Positions 7,982 through 17,658 of a stretch of DNA of 64,000 nt are shown in pieces. The DNA comes from Nocardia sp. MH4 (GTDB lineage Bacteria > Actinomycetota > Actinomycetes > Mycobacteriales > Mycobacteriaceae): the NCBI RefSeq assembly GCF_019266065.1, contig NZ_LPNR01000108.1, forward strand, positions 62,001-126,000. The letters are read 5' to 3'. The position numbers and the translations under genes were made by a program. Positions within the stretch are counted from its first letter, which is position 1. The number at the start of each line of letters is the position of its first letter. The notes beneath the pieces are model-generated. The model ran no database searches, was not told the origin of the DNA, and saw nothing but the letters and a program-made list of their open reading frames with translations.

Positions 7982-9409
7982 TTACTCGAGTTCTTGTTCG
8001 GCCTTGGCCAGCGCGGCGAATTCCTCGTCGGGCGACTTGGCGACCAGGTGTTTGCGACTGTAGAGGCCGAAGTAGGCCATGAAGGCACAGAACACACCGA
8101 GGGTGAACAGTGCCGCCTTCGGGTCGACCAGGAAGGTCGCCGCGACCGATGCCGCCGCGATGACCAGGGCGAACGAGGTGGTCGCGATGCCGCCGGGGGT
8201 GCGGTAGGGGCGCGGCATGTTCGGCTCGCGGACCCGGAGCACGATGTGGCTCACCATCATCAGCACGTAGCTCACGGCCGCGCCGAACACGGCCATGTTC
8301 AGCAGCATCGCGCCCTCGCCGGTGAGCGAGAGGGCGAAGCCGATGACACCCGGCACGATCAGCGCCAGCACCGGCGCCTTGCGGGAGTTGGTCACCGACA
8401 GGCTGGTGGGCAGATAGCCGGCCCGCGAGAGCGCGAAGGTCTGCCGGGAGTAGGCGTAGACGATGGAGAAGAAGCTGGCCACCAGACCGGCCAGGCCGAT
8501 GTAGTTGACCACCTTGGCCGCCGGGCTGTCGCCGAGCGCCTCGACCAGCGGGTTGCCCGAGGACGACGCGCCCTGGGCGCCGAGCGCGCCGGTCACCAGG
8601 AACAGCACCACCGCGCCGGTGACCACCAGCAGCAGCATCGCGACGATGATGCCCTTGGGCACGTTCTTCTCCGGCTCGGTGGCCTCCTCGGCCGCCAGTG
8701 GCACGCCTTCGACGGCCAGGAAGAACCAGATGGCGAAGGGGATCGCTGCCCAGACACCCAGGTAGCCGAACGGCAGGAACGACGAGGAACCGGCGGCGTC
8801 GGGGTCGGGCGCGATGTTGGTCAGGTTGGCCACGTCGAACTTGCCGAGCGCGGCGATCGCGAAGATGACCAGGCCGACCAGCGCGATCGCGGTGATCACG
8901 AACATCGCCTTGAGCGCCTCGCCCGCGCCCCCGAGGTGGATGCCGATGAACAGCGCGTACACCGCCAGGTACACCCACCAGCCGTCGGTGATCCCGAACA
9001 GGTTCAGCGATTCCACGTAGGCGCCGATGAAGGTGGCGATGGCGGCGGGCGCGATCGCGTACTCGATGAGAACCGCTGTGCCGGTGGCGAATCCGCCCCA
9101 CGGTCCGAGCGCGCGCCGGGCGAAGGTGTAGCCGCCGCCTGCCGCGGGCAGTGCCGAGGACAGCTCGGCCATGCCGAGCACCATGGCCAGATACATGGCC
9201 GCGATGACGATCGCGGCGATCAGCAGACCACCGAAACCGCCCTCGGCGAGGCCGAAATTCCAGCCGGAGTAGTCACCGGAGATCACATAGCTCACGCCGA
9301 GGCCGGCCAGCAGCACCCAGCCGGCCGAGCCGGAGCGCAGGGTGCGTTTGGCGAGATAGTCGTCGGCGGGGGTGTCCGACCCCGCGGCGGGAATCGCGTC
9401 GGTACTCAC
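7982..9409 (-). CDS. eat: Ethanolamine permease (APC family)
   Basis: Amino acid-polyamine-organocation transporter that imports ethanolamine. The 475-residue protein has about 12 hydrophobic segments, starting with LLAGLGVSYVISGDYSGWNFG, the signature region of ethanolamine permeases, and AELSSALPAAGGGYTFARRA typical of the APC superfamily. The C terminus is a hydrophilic tail rich in Glu. It lies directly upstream of eutB on the same strand and downstream of the DUF779 gene, which supports the substrate assignment. The 163-bp gap before it may carry its own promoter. Confidence 0.9.
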   Translation of the reverse strand: MSTDAIPAAGSDTPADDYLAKRTLRSGSAGWVLLAGLGVSYVISGDYSGWNFGLAEGGFGGLLIAAIVIAAMYLAMVLGMAELSSALPAAGGGYTFARRALGPWGGFATGTAVLIEYAIAPAAIATFIGAYVESLNLFGITDGWWVYLAVYALFIGIHLGGAGEALKAMFVITAIALVGLVIFAIAALGKFDVANLTNIAPDPDAAGSSSFLPFGYLGVWAAIPFAIWFFLAVEGVPLAAEEATEPEKNVPKGIIVAMLLLVVTGAVVLFLVTGALGAQGASSSGNPLVEALGDSPAAKVVNYIGLAGLVASFFSIVYAYSRQTFALSRAGYLPTSLSVTNSRKAPVLALIVPGVIGFALSLTGEGAMLLNMAVFGAAVSYVLMMVSHIVLRVREPNMPRPYRTPGGIATTSFALVIAAASVAATFLVDPKAALFTLGVFCAFMAYFGLYSRKHLVAKSPDEEFAALAKAEQELE

Positions 9410-9572
9410 AGGGAAATCTCCTCATCAACAAACAAGCGCGTAGCGACGGCAACGGTGATCGTCGAGGGTTGAAGAATGGTTGACGACTGTTACGGCCGTG
9501 GAACCCGCAGGTCAGCGGCGCGTATCGAGCGCCGCCGACCTGCGGAAACGATGTGATTGCGCGTGTTTCACA

Positions 9573-9968
9573 TCACTGTTGAACGGTGTCACCGGTGGGC
9601 GGCGGCGGCTGGGATTCCAGCGCGGCCACCTCGTCGTCGGTGAGCAGGCGCGAGCGGATCAGGAACCGCACGCCTTCGGGGGCTTCCAGCGAGAAGCCGC
9701 TGCCCCGGCCGGGCACCACGTCGACGGTGAGATGGGTGTGCTTCCAGTACTCGAACTGGTCGGCGCTCATCCAGAACGGGGTCTCGCCCGGCAGATATCC
9801 CAGCAGCACGTCCGAGGCGCCCACGCGGAACTCGCCGCGTGGGTAACACATCGGGGAACTGCCGTCGCAGCAGCCGCCGGATTGGTGGAACATGACCGGG
9901 CCGTGCTGCCCGGTCAGTTCCCGCAGCAGCGTCGCCGCCTGGTCGGTGAGGTCTACTCGCCCTACCAT
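9573..9968 (-). CDS. DUF779 family protein
   Basis: A 131-residue member of the DUF779 family, which is regularly found beside NAD-dependent aldehyde dehydrogenases of the ExaC/AldA type; biochemical role unknown. A cysteine-rich stretch HQSGGCCDGSSPMCYP near residues 28-43 could bind metal, followed by YWKHTHLTVDVVPGRGSGFSLE. It is 13 bp downstream of the aldehyde dehydrogenase gene, so the two are almost certainly co-transcribed and may act as partners in acetaldehyde oxidation. Confidence 0.88.
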   Translation of the reverse strand: MVGRVDLTDQAATLLRELTGQHGPVMFHQSGGCCDGSSPMCYPRGEFRVGASDVLLGYLPGETPFWMSADQFEYWKHTHLTVDVVPGRGSGFSLEAPEGVRFLIRSRLLTDDEVAALESQPPPPTGDTVQQ

Positions 9969-9981
9969 CAGCGTCGCGCCA

Positions 9982-11499
<1,518 letters not shown>

Positions 11500-11586
11500 G
11501 TGCGGAGGCTCCTCGCTGATTCCGGTGAAGCGTGACGCCCATCACTATCCGCCGCGAGGGTTGATGAAACGTTGAAGCCGGACCGA

Positions 11587-12798
11587 TCAGGCGCGAAGTG
11601 CGCTGTGCAGGCGGGCCGCGGCGACGGCGCGGCGCGCGTCACGCGGGGGCAGCAGGGCCAGGGCGTGTTCGTGCACCGCGATGTCGTCGGGGGCGGCCTC
11701 GCCGTAGGTGAGCGCGTGGTCGGCGTCGGGGCTGGCCAGCACGGCATTGCGCATGGCGACCTCGAGGTAGTCGCGCCATTCGCTGATGCCCGGCGTGTCC
11801 GAATCCGGCAGCAGCGGACCGTGATACAGCCGGACGGCCGTGTCGAGGTCGCCGGTCTCGAGCGCGCGCACGACGTCGACGGCGTCGCAGGACAGGGCGG
11901 TGGTGAAGCGGTAGACGCGGCTGGTGATGTCGCCGCCGGTGGCGCGGCGCAGGTAGGACATCTCCGATTTCAGCGTGCTCGCGCCGACCGCTCGATCGCC
12001 GTAGACGGCGTAGTGCAGGCGTTCGTGGCTGTAGCCGTCGTCGTCGAGGGCGAGCAGAGTGAGGATCTCGAGCTGGCGCGGGCGCAGCCGGATCGGGGTG
12101 CCGTCGCGCATCAACCGGCCGGTGCCCAGGCAGGTCAGCCGCATGCCCGCCGGCGCGGGCAGCGCCGCGTGCAGTTTGGATTCGATGGCCGTGGTCATGG
12201 TGCGCACGGTCGCCATCGCCAGCGGATGGGAGCGCTTCCATGTGGTCGACAGGTCGAGCACGCCGAGCAGGGTGCCGTCGGCGGCGCGGATCGGCGCGCA
12301 GTAGCAGACCCAGCCGTGCAGGGCGGCGACCAGATGCTCGGCCGAGAACACGGTGTGCGGCTGATCGGTGCGCAATGCCAGCGACAGGGCGTTGGTGCCC
12401 ATGTGCGCCTCGTCCCAGCGGCCCCCTGGCGCGAAGTTGACCTGCTCGGCCCGCCTGCGCATGACCGGTCCGCCGTAGGTCCACAGGATGGTGCCCGACG
12501 CGTCGGTCACCGCGGCGACGTATCCGGCGTCGTCGGCGACGCTGTGCAGTTGTTCCTTGAGTTCGGTCACCGGCCCGCGCAGCGGCGACTCCGCCCACCG
12601 CGGCCCGATGTCGGTCTCGCTCTCCGGGGCGCAGTCCCGCCCCGGATCCACCGTCCGCAACGACCGCAGCCACGATTGCGCCACCTCGGTCCGCACGGCC
12701 GAACTACGCCCGAGCGCCGATTCCCCCGCGGGCACCCACTGCGCCCACTCCCGCTCCAGCGCAGCGCGCTGTGCCGAGAGTGTCAGCTGCGATGCCAT
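11587..12798 (-). CDS. GAF-domain transcriptional regulator of the ethanolamine/aldehyde locus
   Basis: A 403-residue regulator. The N-terminal region has the AcoR-like motif VAQSWLRSL and a GAF-type ligand domain (about residues 95-230, with GTILWTYGGP, AHMGTNALSLAL, and APIRAADGTLLGVLDLS). The C-terminal part is a winged-helix-like DNA-binding unit (IRLRPRQLEILTLLALDDDG then LHYAVYGDRAVGASTLKSEM) followed by a helical tail. The usual AAA+ and Fis domains of AcoR proteins are absent, so it probably works with an ordinary sigma factor. ATG 12798 is preferred; the long open frame upstream is low-complexity. It lies 87 bp upstream of the dehydrogenase gene and probably activates it. Confidence 0.8.
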   Translation of the reverse strand: MASQLTLSAQRAALEREWAQWVPAGESALGRSSAVRTEVAQSWLRSLRTVDPGRDCAPESETDIGPRWAESPLRGPVTELKEQLHSVADDAGYVAAVTDASGTILWTYGGPVMRRRAEQVNFAPGGRWDEAHMGTNALSLALRTDQPHTVFSAEHLVAALHGWVCYCAPIRAADGTLLGVLDLSTTWKRSHPLAMATVRTMTTAIESKLHAALPAPAGMRLTCLGTGRLMRDGTPIRLRPRQLEILTLLALDDDGYSHERLHYAVYGDRAVGASTLKSEMSYLRRATGGDITSRVYRFTTALSCDAVDVVRALETGDLDTAVRLYHGPLLPDSDTPGISEWRDYLEVAMRNAVLASPDADHALTYGEAAPDDIAVHEHALALLPPRDARRAVAAARLHSALRA

Positions 12799-12928
12799 CA
12801 GCGGTTTCGCGTCTTCCTGTTCGATTGCACGATACGGTCTGCACCTCTCATCATGCCCCACCTCCGCCCGCTGAGCAGCACTTTCGAGGGCGGACGACGG
12901 CCTCGTCGACCGCTCGTCCGATGGCGGT

Positions 12929-13430
12929 GTGCCTGTCGAGCCGGTTCGGATCGCCGGGGCCGCGGTGGATGTCGCGGTCCCGGGGTCGTCGCTGCCGGGG
13001 GTGGCGATGGCGGGGTTCGCCGGGCAGGCCACGACGGATGTCGAGCTGCGGCTGGTGCCGTATCCGGCGGTGACGGTCTTCCTCGATGTCGGGGACGGGT
13101 TTCTCGTCGACGCCGGTGATGAGGCGGGGCTTTCACCGGGCTGACACCGGCGGCGCCGGCGAGCGCGCCGTGGCTCTCGGTCGACGATGTCGCGTGGGCC
13201 GGTCGGCCGTACGCGACCGCGACCGTCGGTTGATCCGCTGGGCGGCGACATCGCTGATCGATCGCCGCGCCGCGAACGAGTGCGTCCGCCGGAGGCGACA
13301 GGTCCCGGTACACCTGGACGTGGCACGGGATCCGCGACGGGAATATTTGTCCAATACCTCGATCGGCCTGCGGCCGATGCTGTGTGTCGTATCCGAAACC
13401 GCGTCATCGGTGACGCGGCGTGAGCGAGGA
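12929..13430 (+). pseudogene. Decayed AraC-family regulator gene
   Basis: This 500-bp stretch has no intact gene but shows pieces of one AraC-type regulator in order. The first frame, from GTG 12929, reads TDVELRLVPYPAVTVFLDVG and then stops at 13144; the N-terminal domain of a common actinobacterial AraC subfamily has this sequence. Frame-shifted pieces follow (LSVDDVAW near 13176, RWAATSLIDRRAA near 13235, REYLSNTSIGLRPM near 13340, resembling the helix-turn-helix region). I infer at least two frameshifts. The match rests on remembered family patterns, so the extent is approximate. Confidence 0.45.
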
Positions 13431-13438
13431 GGATCGAT

Positions 13439-14428
13439 ATGACCGCACGCGAACGAGCGCCCCGGGGCGTACGGCTGCTGCACGCCTTACAGAAGGAGCC
13501 GGACTGGCCGTCGCTCACGCCCGAGGATCTGGTCGTCGTCCGGGATGCCGCCAACCGCAAGGCCTCCGCCCGTCTCGCCCGCGTGATCACCGGTTCTCCC
13601 GATCGTGGCGCCGCAATCGACTGGCGGGAAGTGGTCCTGCCCGATCGCGTGCTCCCGGTGCGGGTGTACCGGCCGGTGCGCGACGGTGCCACGCCCCTGC
13701 CGCTGATCGTGCACGTCCACGGTGGTGGATTCGTCGGCACCGCGACCCAATGCGACTGGGCCAACAGTCATCTCGCCGCCCGTCTGCCCGCGCTCGTCGT
13801 CTCGGTCGAGCATCGGCTGCTCGCGCCGGGCACTCCGCTGGCCGCGGCCGTCGACGACGGCTGGGATGTGTTGCGCCACGTGGTCGCGCACGCCGAGGAC
13901 TGGGGCATCGATCCGGCACGGGTCGCCGTGGCCGGGGAGAGCACCGGCGGCCTGATCGCCGCCATGGCCGCGATCCGGGCCGCGGCCACCGAATTCCCGC
14001 TCCGGGCGCAGATCCTGGTCAATCCGGCCGTCGACCTCACCGCGACGATGTTCGACTATCCCTCGATGACCGAGCACGCCGACAGCCCCATGCTGACCCG
14101 CCCACGCCTCGATCTGTTCCAGCGGCTGGCCGTTCCGCCGGGCTCGGATGCCCGCGCGGTCTCGCCGCTCTACGCCGAGCTGGCAGGGCTGGCCCCGGCA
14201 CTCGTCCTGATCCCGACGGTCGATCCGGTCGCCGGCCAAGGCCGCCGCTACGCCGAGCGGCTGCGCGAATCCGGGACCCCGGTGCGGCTCGCCGAACATC
14301 CCGGCGCGCCGCACGCCTTCATCACCCTGCCCGGACTGGTTTCCCAGGCGAAGGCCGCGCGGGCCCAGATGGTCGAGTTCCTCACCGATCGTCTTGTGGC
14401 GCACGGATCTCCGCGGCAACGCCGTTGA
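13439..14428 (+). CDS. Alpha/beta hydrolase, HSL-like esterase/lipase
   Basis: Serine carboxylester hydrolase of the hormone-sensitive-lipase group. The oxyanion-hole motif HGGG is at residues 94-97, the nucleophile elbow is GESTG (Ser-168, a variant of the usual GDSAG), and Asp-262 in PTVDPV with His-292 in APHAF complete the triad. There is no signal peptide, so it is probably cytoplasmic. The length of 329 residues is normal. A strong ribosome-binding site (AGGAGG) precedes ATG 13439. Its 3' end overlaps the converging TetR gene by 47 bp. Substrate unknown. Confidence 0.88.
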   Translation: MTARERAPRGVRLLHALQKEPDWPSLTPEDLVVVRDAANRKASARLARVITGSPDRGAAIDWREVVLPDRVLPVRVYRPVRDGATPLPLIVHVHGGGFVGTATQCDWANSHLAARLPALVVSVEHRLLAPGTPLAAAVDDGWDVLRHVVAHAEDWGIDPARVAVAGESTGGLIAAMAAIRAAATEFPLRAQILVNPAVDLTATMFDYPSMTEHADSPMLTRPRLDLFQRLAVPPGSDARAVSPLYAELAGLAPALVLIPTVDPVAGQGRRYAERLRESGTPVRLAEHPGAPHAFITLPGLVSQAKAARAQMVEFLTDRLVAHGSPRQRR

Positions 14429-15137
14429 GGATCAGTTCGAGACCGAAGACGAAGTCGCTGTCGGCGGGCTGGTCCGACGGCGACCGGAAGACCGGCGCGG
14501 CGAAGAGTCCGGCCGCCTCCGGGAATCGCTCCGCGTCGACGAGCCGGGCCAGCGCGGCGCCGTAGTTCTGGTTGACCTGGGACTCGCTCAGGCCGGATTC
14601 CGCTCTGCCGTCGGTCAATTGCTGGGTGAGCAGGCTCGCCTGCCGGACGTGCATGCTCACCAGCATCACGACGCCCACCTTGGTCGCCCAGTCGAGCCGG
14701 GTCGCCGCGAGGGGGCGCAGCGCGGCATCCATCCAGCTGATCGCGTGGGGTCCGCGCGGCGGCCCGGCGATCGGCAGCTGCGGCACCCACGGGTGCGCGG
14801 CGTAGGCCGCGAGCAGGGCGTGGGCCCAGCGGCGGAGTCCCTCGCGCCACTGGGCCGGGGTCGTCCACGTCGGCGCGGGACCGAGCGCGAAGTCGGCCAT
14901 CAGCTCGAACAGCTCGTCCTTCGAGCCGACGTGGCGGTAGAGCGCCATCTTCGTAAAGCCCAGGGCCGCCGCGACTTTGGTCAGCGTCACCTCGTCCAGG
15001 CCGCCCCGGTCGGCCAGGTCCACCGCGGTGCGCACGACCGTGTCGACATCGAGTTCGGCCGGTCGTCCGAGCCGGGCCGGGGTGGGTAGTCGCCAGAGCC
15101 TGGCCAGGTCGGCGGGGATCGCCTCGTCGGCCGTCAC
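14382..15137 (-). CDS. TetR-family transcriptional regulator
   Basis: A 251-residue repressor with an N-terminal TetR helix-turn-helix (about residues 30-77, with LTKVAAALGFTKMALYRHVGSKDELFELM) and a TetR_C-type ligand domain. It is divergent from the DUF418 membrane-protein gene, and the shared 118-bp gap holds several inverted repeats that look like its operator. It therefore probably controls itself and the DUF418 gene. The 3' end overlaps the convergent esterase gene by 47 bp. The inducer is unknown. Confidence 0.9.
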   Translation of the reverse strand: MTADEAIPADLARLWRLPTPARLGRPAELDVDTVVRTAVDLADRGGLDEVTLTKVAAALGFTKMALYRHVGSKDELFELMADFALGPAPTWTTPAQWREGLRRWAHALLAAYAAHPWVPQLPIAGPPRGPHAISWMDAALRPLAATRLDWATKVGVVMLVSMHVRQASLLTQQLTDGRAESGLSESQVNQNYGAALARLVDAERFPEAAGLFAAPVFRSPSDQPADSDFVFGLELILNGVAAEIRAPQDDR

Positions 15138-15186
15138 GGCAACTACCTCCTCGGAGTTCGGCGGCGTCGGCTCGGCCGCTGCGGGA

Positions 15187-15239
15187 ATACTATCGCCATA
15201 GTTAGTCTCCCTGAGATACTATCTCCTAGACACTATCTA
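15187..15239. promoter_or_regulatory. Probable TetR operator cluster
   Basis: Three short perfect inverted repeats lie in the divergent TetR/DUF418 gap: ACTAT-cgcc-ATAGT at 15189-15202, GAGAT-act-ATCTC at 15213-15225, and TAGA-cacta-TCTA at 15227-15239. The hexamer ACTATC recurs three times. The AT-rich block stands out from its surroundings and ends 16 bp before the DUF418 start codon, as expected for repressor sites overlapping promoters. Confidence 0.6.
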
Positions 15240-15255
15240 CGAGACGGGCAATCTC

Positions 15256-16446
15256 ATGACCGATCAACTGGTCGCTCCCGGGTCCCGGGTGCACGATGTG
15301 GACGCCCTGCGCGGCTTCGCGCTGCTGGGGATCTTCGTCGTCAACATCACCTTCATGGCCTCGGGGTATCCGGGCAATCTGGTCGTCGACCCGCAGTTCA
15401 CCTCGCGTCTCGACGAGGTCGTGCGCGGCGTGTCGTCGGTGTTCGTCGACATGAAGTTCTATGTGCTGTTCTCCTTCCTGTTCGGCTACTCCTTCACCTT
15501 GCAGATGGAATCGGCGGCCGCGGCCGGGGCCGCCTTCGAGCCGCGCATGCTGCGCCGGATCGCGGGGTTGATCCTGCTCGGCGTGCTGCACATCGTGTTC
15601 CTGTACGGCGGGGATGTGCTGACGACCTACGCGGTGGCCGGTCTGGTCCTGTTCTGGATGCGGGGGTGCGCGGACCGCACCGCGCTGCGGGTGGCCGCCG
15701 CGCTGTACGGCGTCGTGCTGGTGGGCCTCGTGTCGAGCGGGCTGTTCCTCGACGCGTCGGCCGTGCTGCCGTCGGCGGAGCAGGCGCGTGCCGCCGCCGA
15801 GCAGTCGACCGCGGCGATGCTGGGTGGCTGGGGCGAGATCATCGGCCGGCACCTCGACGGCCTGTGGCTGCTGATCCTGCAAGCGCTCACTCTGCAGGGG
15901 CCGACCGCGCTCGCGATGTTCCTGCTCGGCCTGGTCGCGGGTCGCCGGAAGGTGCTCGCGCGGGTGCGTGGCGACGAACCGATCCTGCGGCGCGTCCAGT
16001 GGATCGGCTTTCCGGTGGGTGTGGCCGGTGGTCTGGCGTACACCTTCGGTGGCGGCAATGGGCATACGGTGGCCGTCGCCGTCAGCGTGGCCACCGCGCC
16101 GCTGCTCGCCGCCGCGTATGTCGCGACGCTGCTGCGTCTGATGCACAGTCCGCGCACCGCGTGGATCCGCTCGGCGCTGGCGCCGGCGGGACGGATTGCC
16201 CTGACCAATTACCTCGGCCAGTCCGCGATCGGGCTGATCCTGTTCACCGGGGTCGGGTTCGGCCTGGCCGGGCGCTTGTCTCCGCTCGAGACGATGACGC
16301 TGGCCGCGGTGATCTTCGCGGTGCAGCTGTGGGTGAGCGCGCTGTGGCTGCGCTGGTATCGATACGGGCCCGCCGAGTGGCTGCTGCGCTGGGTGACCAT
16401 CGGGCGCAGGCCGGCCTGGCGAGCGCCGCTGTCCCCGGTCGGCTGA
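15256..16446 (+). CDS. DUF418 (YeiB-like) polytopic membrane protein
   Basis: A 396-residue membrane protein with about ten hydrophobic segments. It opens with the family signature HDVDALRGFALLGIFVVNI and has the C-terminal DUF418 block (ALAPAGRIALTNYLGQSAIGL and ALWLRWYRYGPAEWLLR). Related proteins belong to the acyltransferase-3-like group and are thought to work on envelope components, but the reaction is not established. It is divergent from, and probably repressed by, the TetR protein next door. Confidence 0.88.
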   Translation: MTDQLVAPGSRVHDVDALRGFALLGIFVVNITFMASGYPGNLVVDPQFTSRLDEVVRGVSSVFVDMKFYVLFSFLFGYSFTLQMESAAAAGAAFEPRMLRRIAGLILLGVLHIVFLYGGDVLTTYAVAGLVLFWMRGCADRTALRVAAALYGVVLVGLVSSGLFLDASAVLPSAEQARAAAEQSTAAMLGGWGEIIGRHLDGLWLLILQALTLQGPTALAMFLLGLVAGRRKVLARVRGDEPILRRVQWIGFPVGVAGGLAYTFGGGNGHTVAVAVSVATAPLLAAAYVATLLRLMHSPRTAWIRSALAPAGRIALTNYLGQSAIGLILFTGVGFGLAGRLSPLETMTLAAVIFAVQLWVSALWLRWYRYGPAEWLLRWVTIGRRPAWRAPLSPVG

Positions 16447-16456
16447 GGTTCGCGAG

Positions 16457-16696
16457 GAGATCCTTGCCGCCCGACGGCTCCCGTGGCACCGCTGCCCGCT
16501 GCCCGCCCGCCTCGGCCGCGCGGCCGTCGCCACCATCGCCGGCGGCCTCCTGCTCCGCGGATCCCTGGGTCCGGTCTACTCGGGGTCGCTCGCCGAGCGC
16601 ACCCTGTTCACCCGATGGGACCTGGCGGTGTACTCCCCGTTCCGCCTGACCGTCGGCGCCATCGCGGCCTATGTCGCGATCGCTGGGGAAGTGTGA
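16457..16696 (+). pseudogene. 3' remnant of a DUF3995-like membrane protein gene
   Basis: The frame ending at TGA 16694-16696 reads VYSGSLAERTLFTRWDL and AVYSPFRLTVGAIAAYVAIA, resembling the C-terminal end of DUF3995 membrane proteins (an arginine-Trp-Asp turn before a last membrane helix). No usable start codon occurs in this frame after the DUF418 stop, and the upstream membrane segments are missing. It is probably the tail of a lost gene. The family match is from memory and moderate. Confidence 0.4.
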
Positions 16697-16709
16697 GACC
16701 TCTTCGTGT

Positions 16710-17648
16710 TCACCAGGATTCGATCAGCGGGGCGTCGTGCGGGCGCTGTCGCCATCGCTCGGTGAGTCGACCGAGCCGGGCCTGGGCGGAGACACTGCCG
16801 ACGCCGGCGATCTTGCCGTCCCGGATCTCCAGGATCGCCACCCCGAGAACGCGATCGTCGAGCGTGAACAGCATGGCCGGGCACCCGTTGACGACGGCCG
16901 CATGGATCGACGGCGAGCCGCCGACGAGTTTGTGCTTGGCGGGCGTCGGTGTGAAGCCGACCCGCACCGCGGCGGCGAGCTGTGCCGGGGTCGGGTACCG
17001 GATCAGCGTCCTTGCCAGGCCCAGCGCGCCGTCCGAGACGCCGGTCGCGTCATCGGTCAGCAAGGCCACCAGGCGCTCGGTCCGGCCCGATGTCGCGGCC
17101 GCGACGAACGCCTCGACGATCCGCCGCGCGGCCGCCTGGTCGGTGCCGGTCTCGTTGCCCGCGGCGGCGATTCGGCGCCGGGCCCGGTGGGCATGCTGCT
17201 GACTCGCGGATTCGGTGATGCCCAGAATTCCGGCGATCTCGGCATGGCTGTGCGAAAAGGCTTCGCGCAGTACGTAGACGGCCCGTTCGACCGGCGAGAG
17301 CCGCTCCATCAGCAGCAGCACCGCCAGCGTCACGGATTCGCGTTGTACGGCGGTCTCGGCCGGACCCAGCATGGGATCGCCGTCGAGCAGCGGCTCGGGC
17401 AGCCACGCGCCGACCGAACGTTCGTGGCGTACCCGGGCCGAGCGGAGGCGATCGATCGCCAGGTTGGTGACGATCTTGGTCAACCACGCCTCCGGCGCGT
17501 CGACGTACTCCCGGTCGGCGTCCTGCCACCGCAGGAACGCGTCCTGCACCGTGTCCTCGGCGTCGGCGGCCGAACCCAGGAGGCGGTACGCCAACGAGGC
17601 CAGCCGGTTCCGGCTGGCCTCGAAGTGCTCCACGGCGACGAGGTCCAT
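16710..17648 (-). CDS. ECF41-type RNA polymerase sigma factor (SigJ-like)
   Basis: A 312-residue extracytoplasmic-function sigma factor. Region 2 is at about residues 10-75 (YRLLGSAADAEDTVQDAFLRW) and region 4 at about 105-165 (LSPVERAVYVLREAFSHSHAEIA). A long C-terminal SnoaL-like domain (about 185-312) marks the ECF41 class, in which this extension takes the place of an anti-sigma factor. ATG 17648 lies 10 bp after the oxidoreductase stop, so the two form an operon. ECF41 factors are known to sit beside oxidoreductase-type genes and to activate that promoter; a matching promoter is visible upstream. Confidence 0.9.
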   Translation of the reverse strand: MDLVAVEHFEASRNRLASLAYRLLGSAADAEDTVQDAFLRWQDADREYVDAPEAWLTKIVTNLAIDRLRSARVRHERSVGAWLPEPLLDGDPMLGPAETAVQRESVTLAVLLLMERLSPVERAVYVLREAFSHSHAEIAGILGITESASQQHAHRARRRIAAAGNETGTDQAAARRIVEAFVAAATSGRTERLVALLTDDATGVSDGALGLARTLIRYPTPAQLAAAVRVGFTPTPAKHKLVGGSPSIHAAVVNGCPAMLFTLDDRVLGVAILEIRDGKIAGVGSVSAQARLGRLTERWRQRPHDAPLIESW

Positions 17649-17658
17649 GCGCACGACC

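Noticed and set aside
7217..9472. 751-codon open frame on the plus strand opposite eutB and the permease
   Set aside because: Arg/Gly/His/Gln-rich low-complexity translation in antisense to two well-recognised genes; typical shadow in GC-rich DNA.
15226..16536. 436-codon minus-strand frame opposite the DUF418 gene
   Set aside because: Gln/Arg/His-rich shadow; the plus-strand protein has membrane segments and family motifs.
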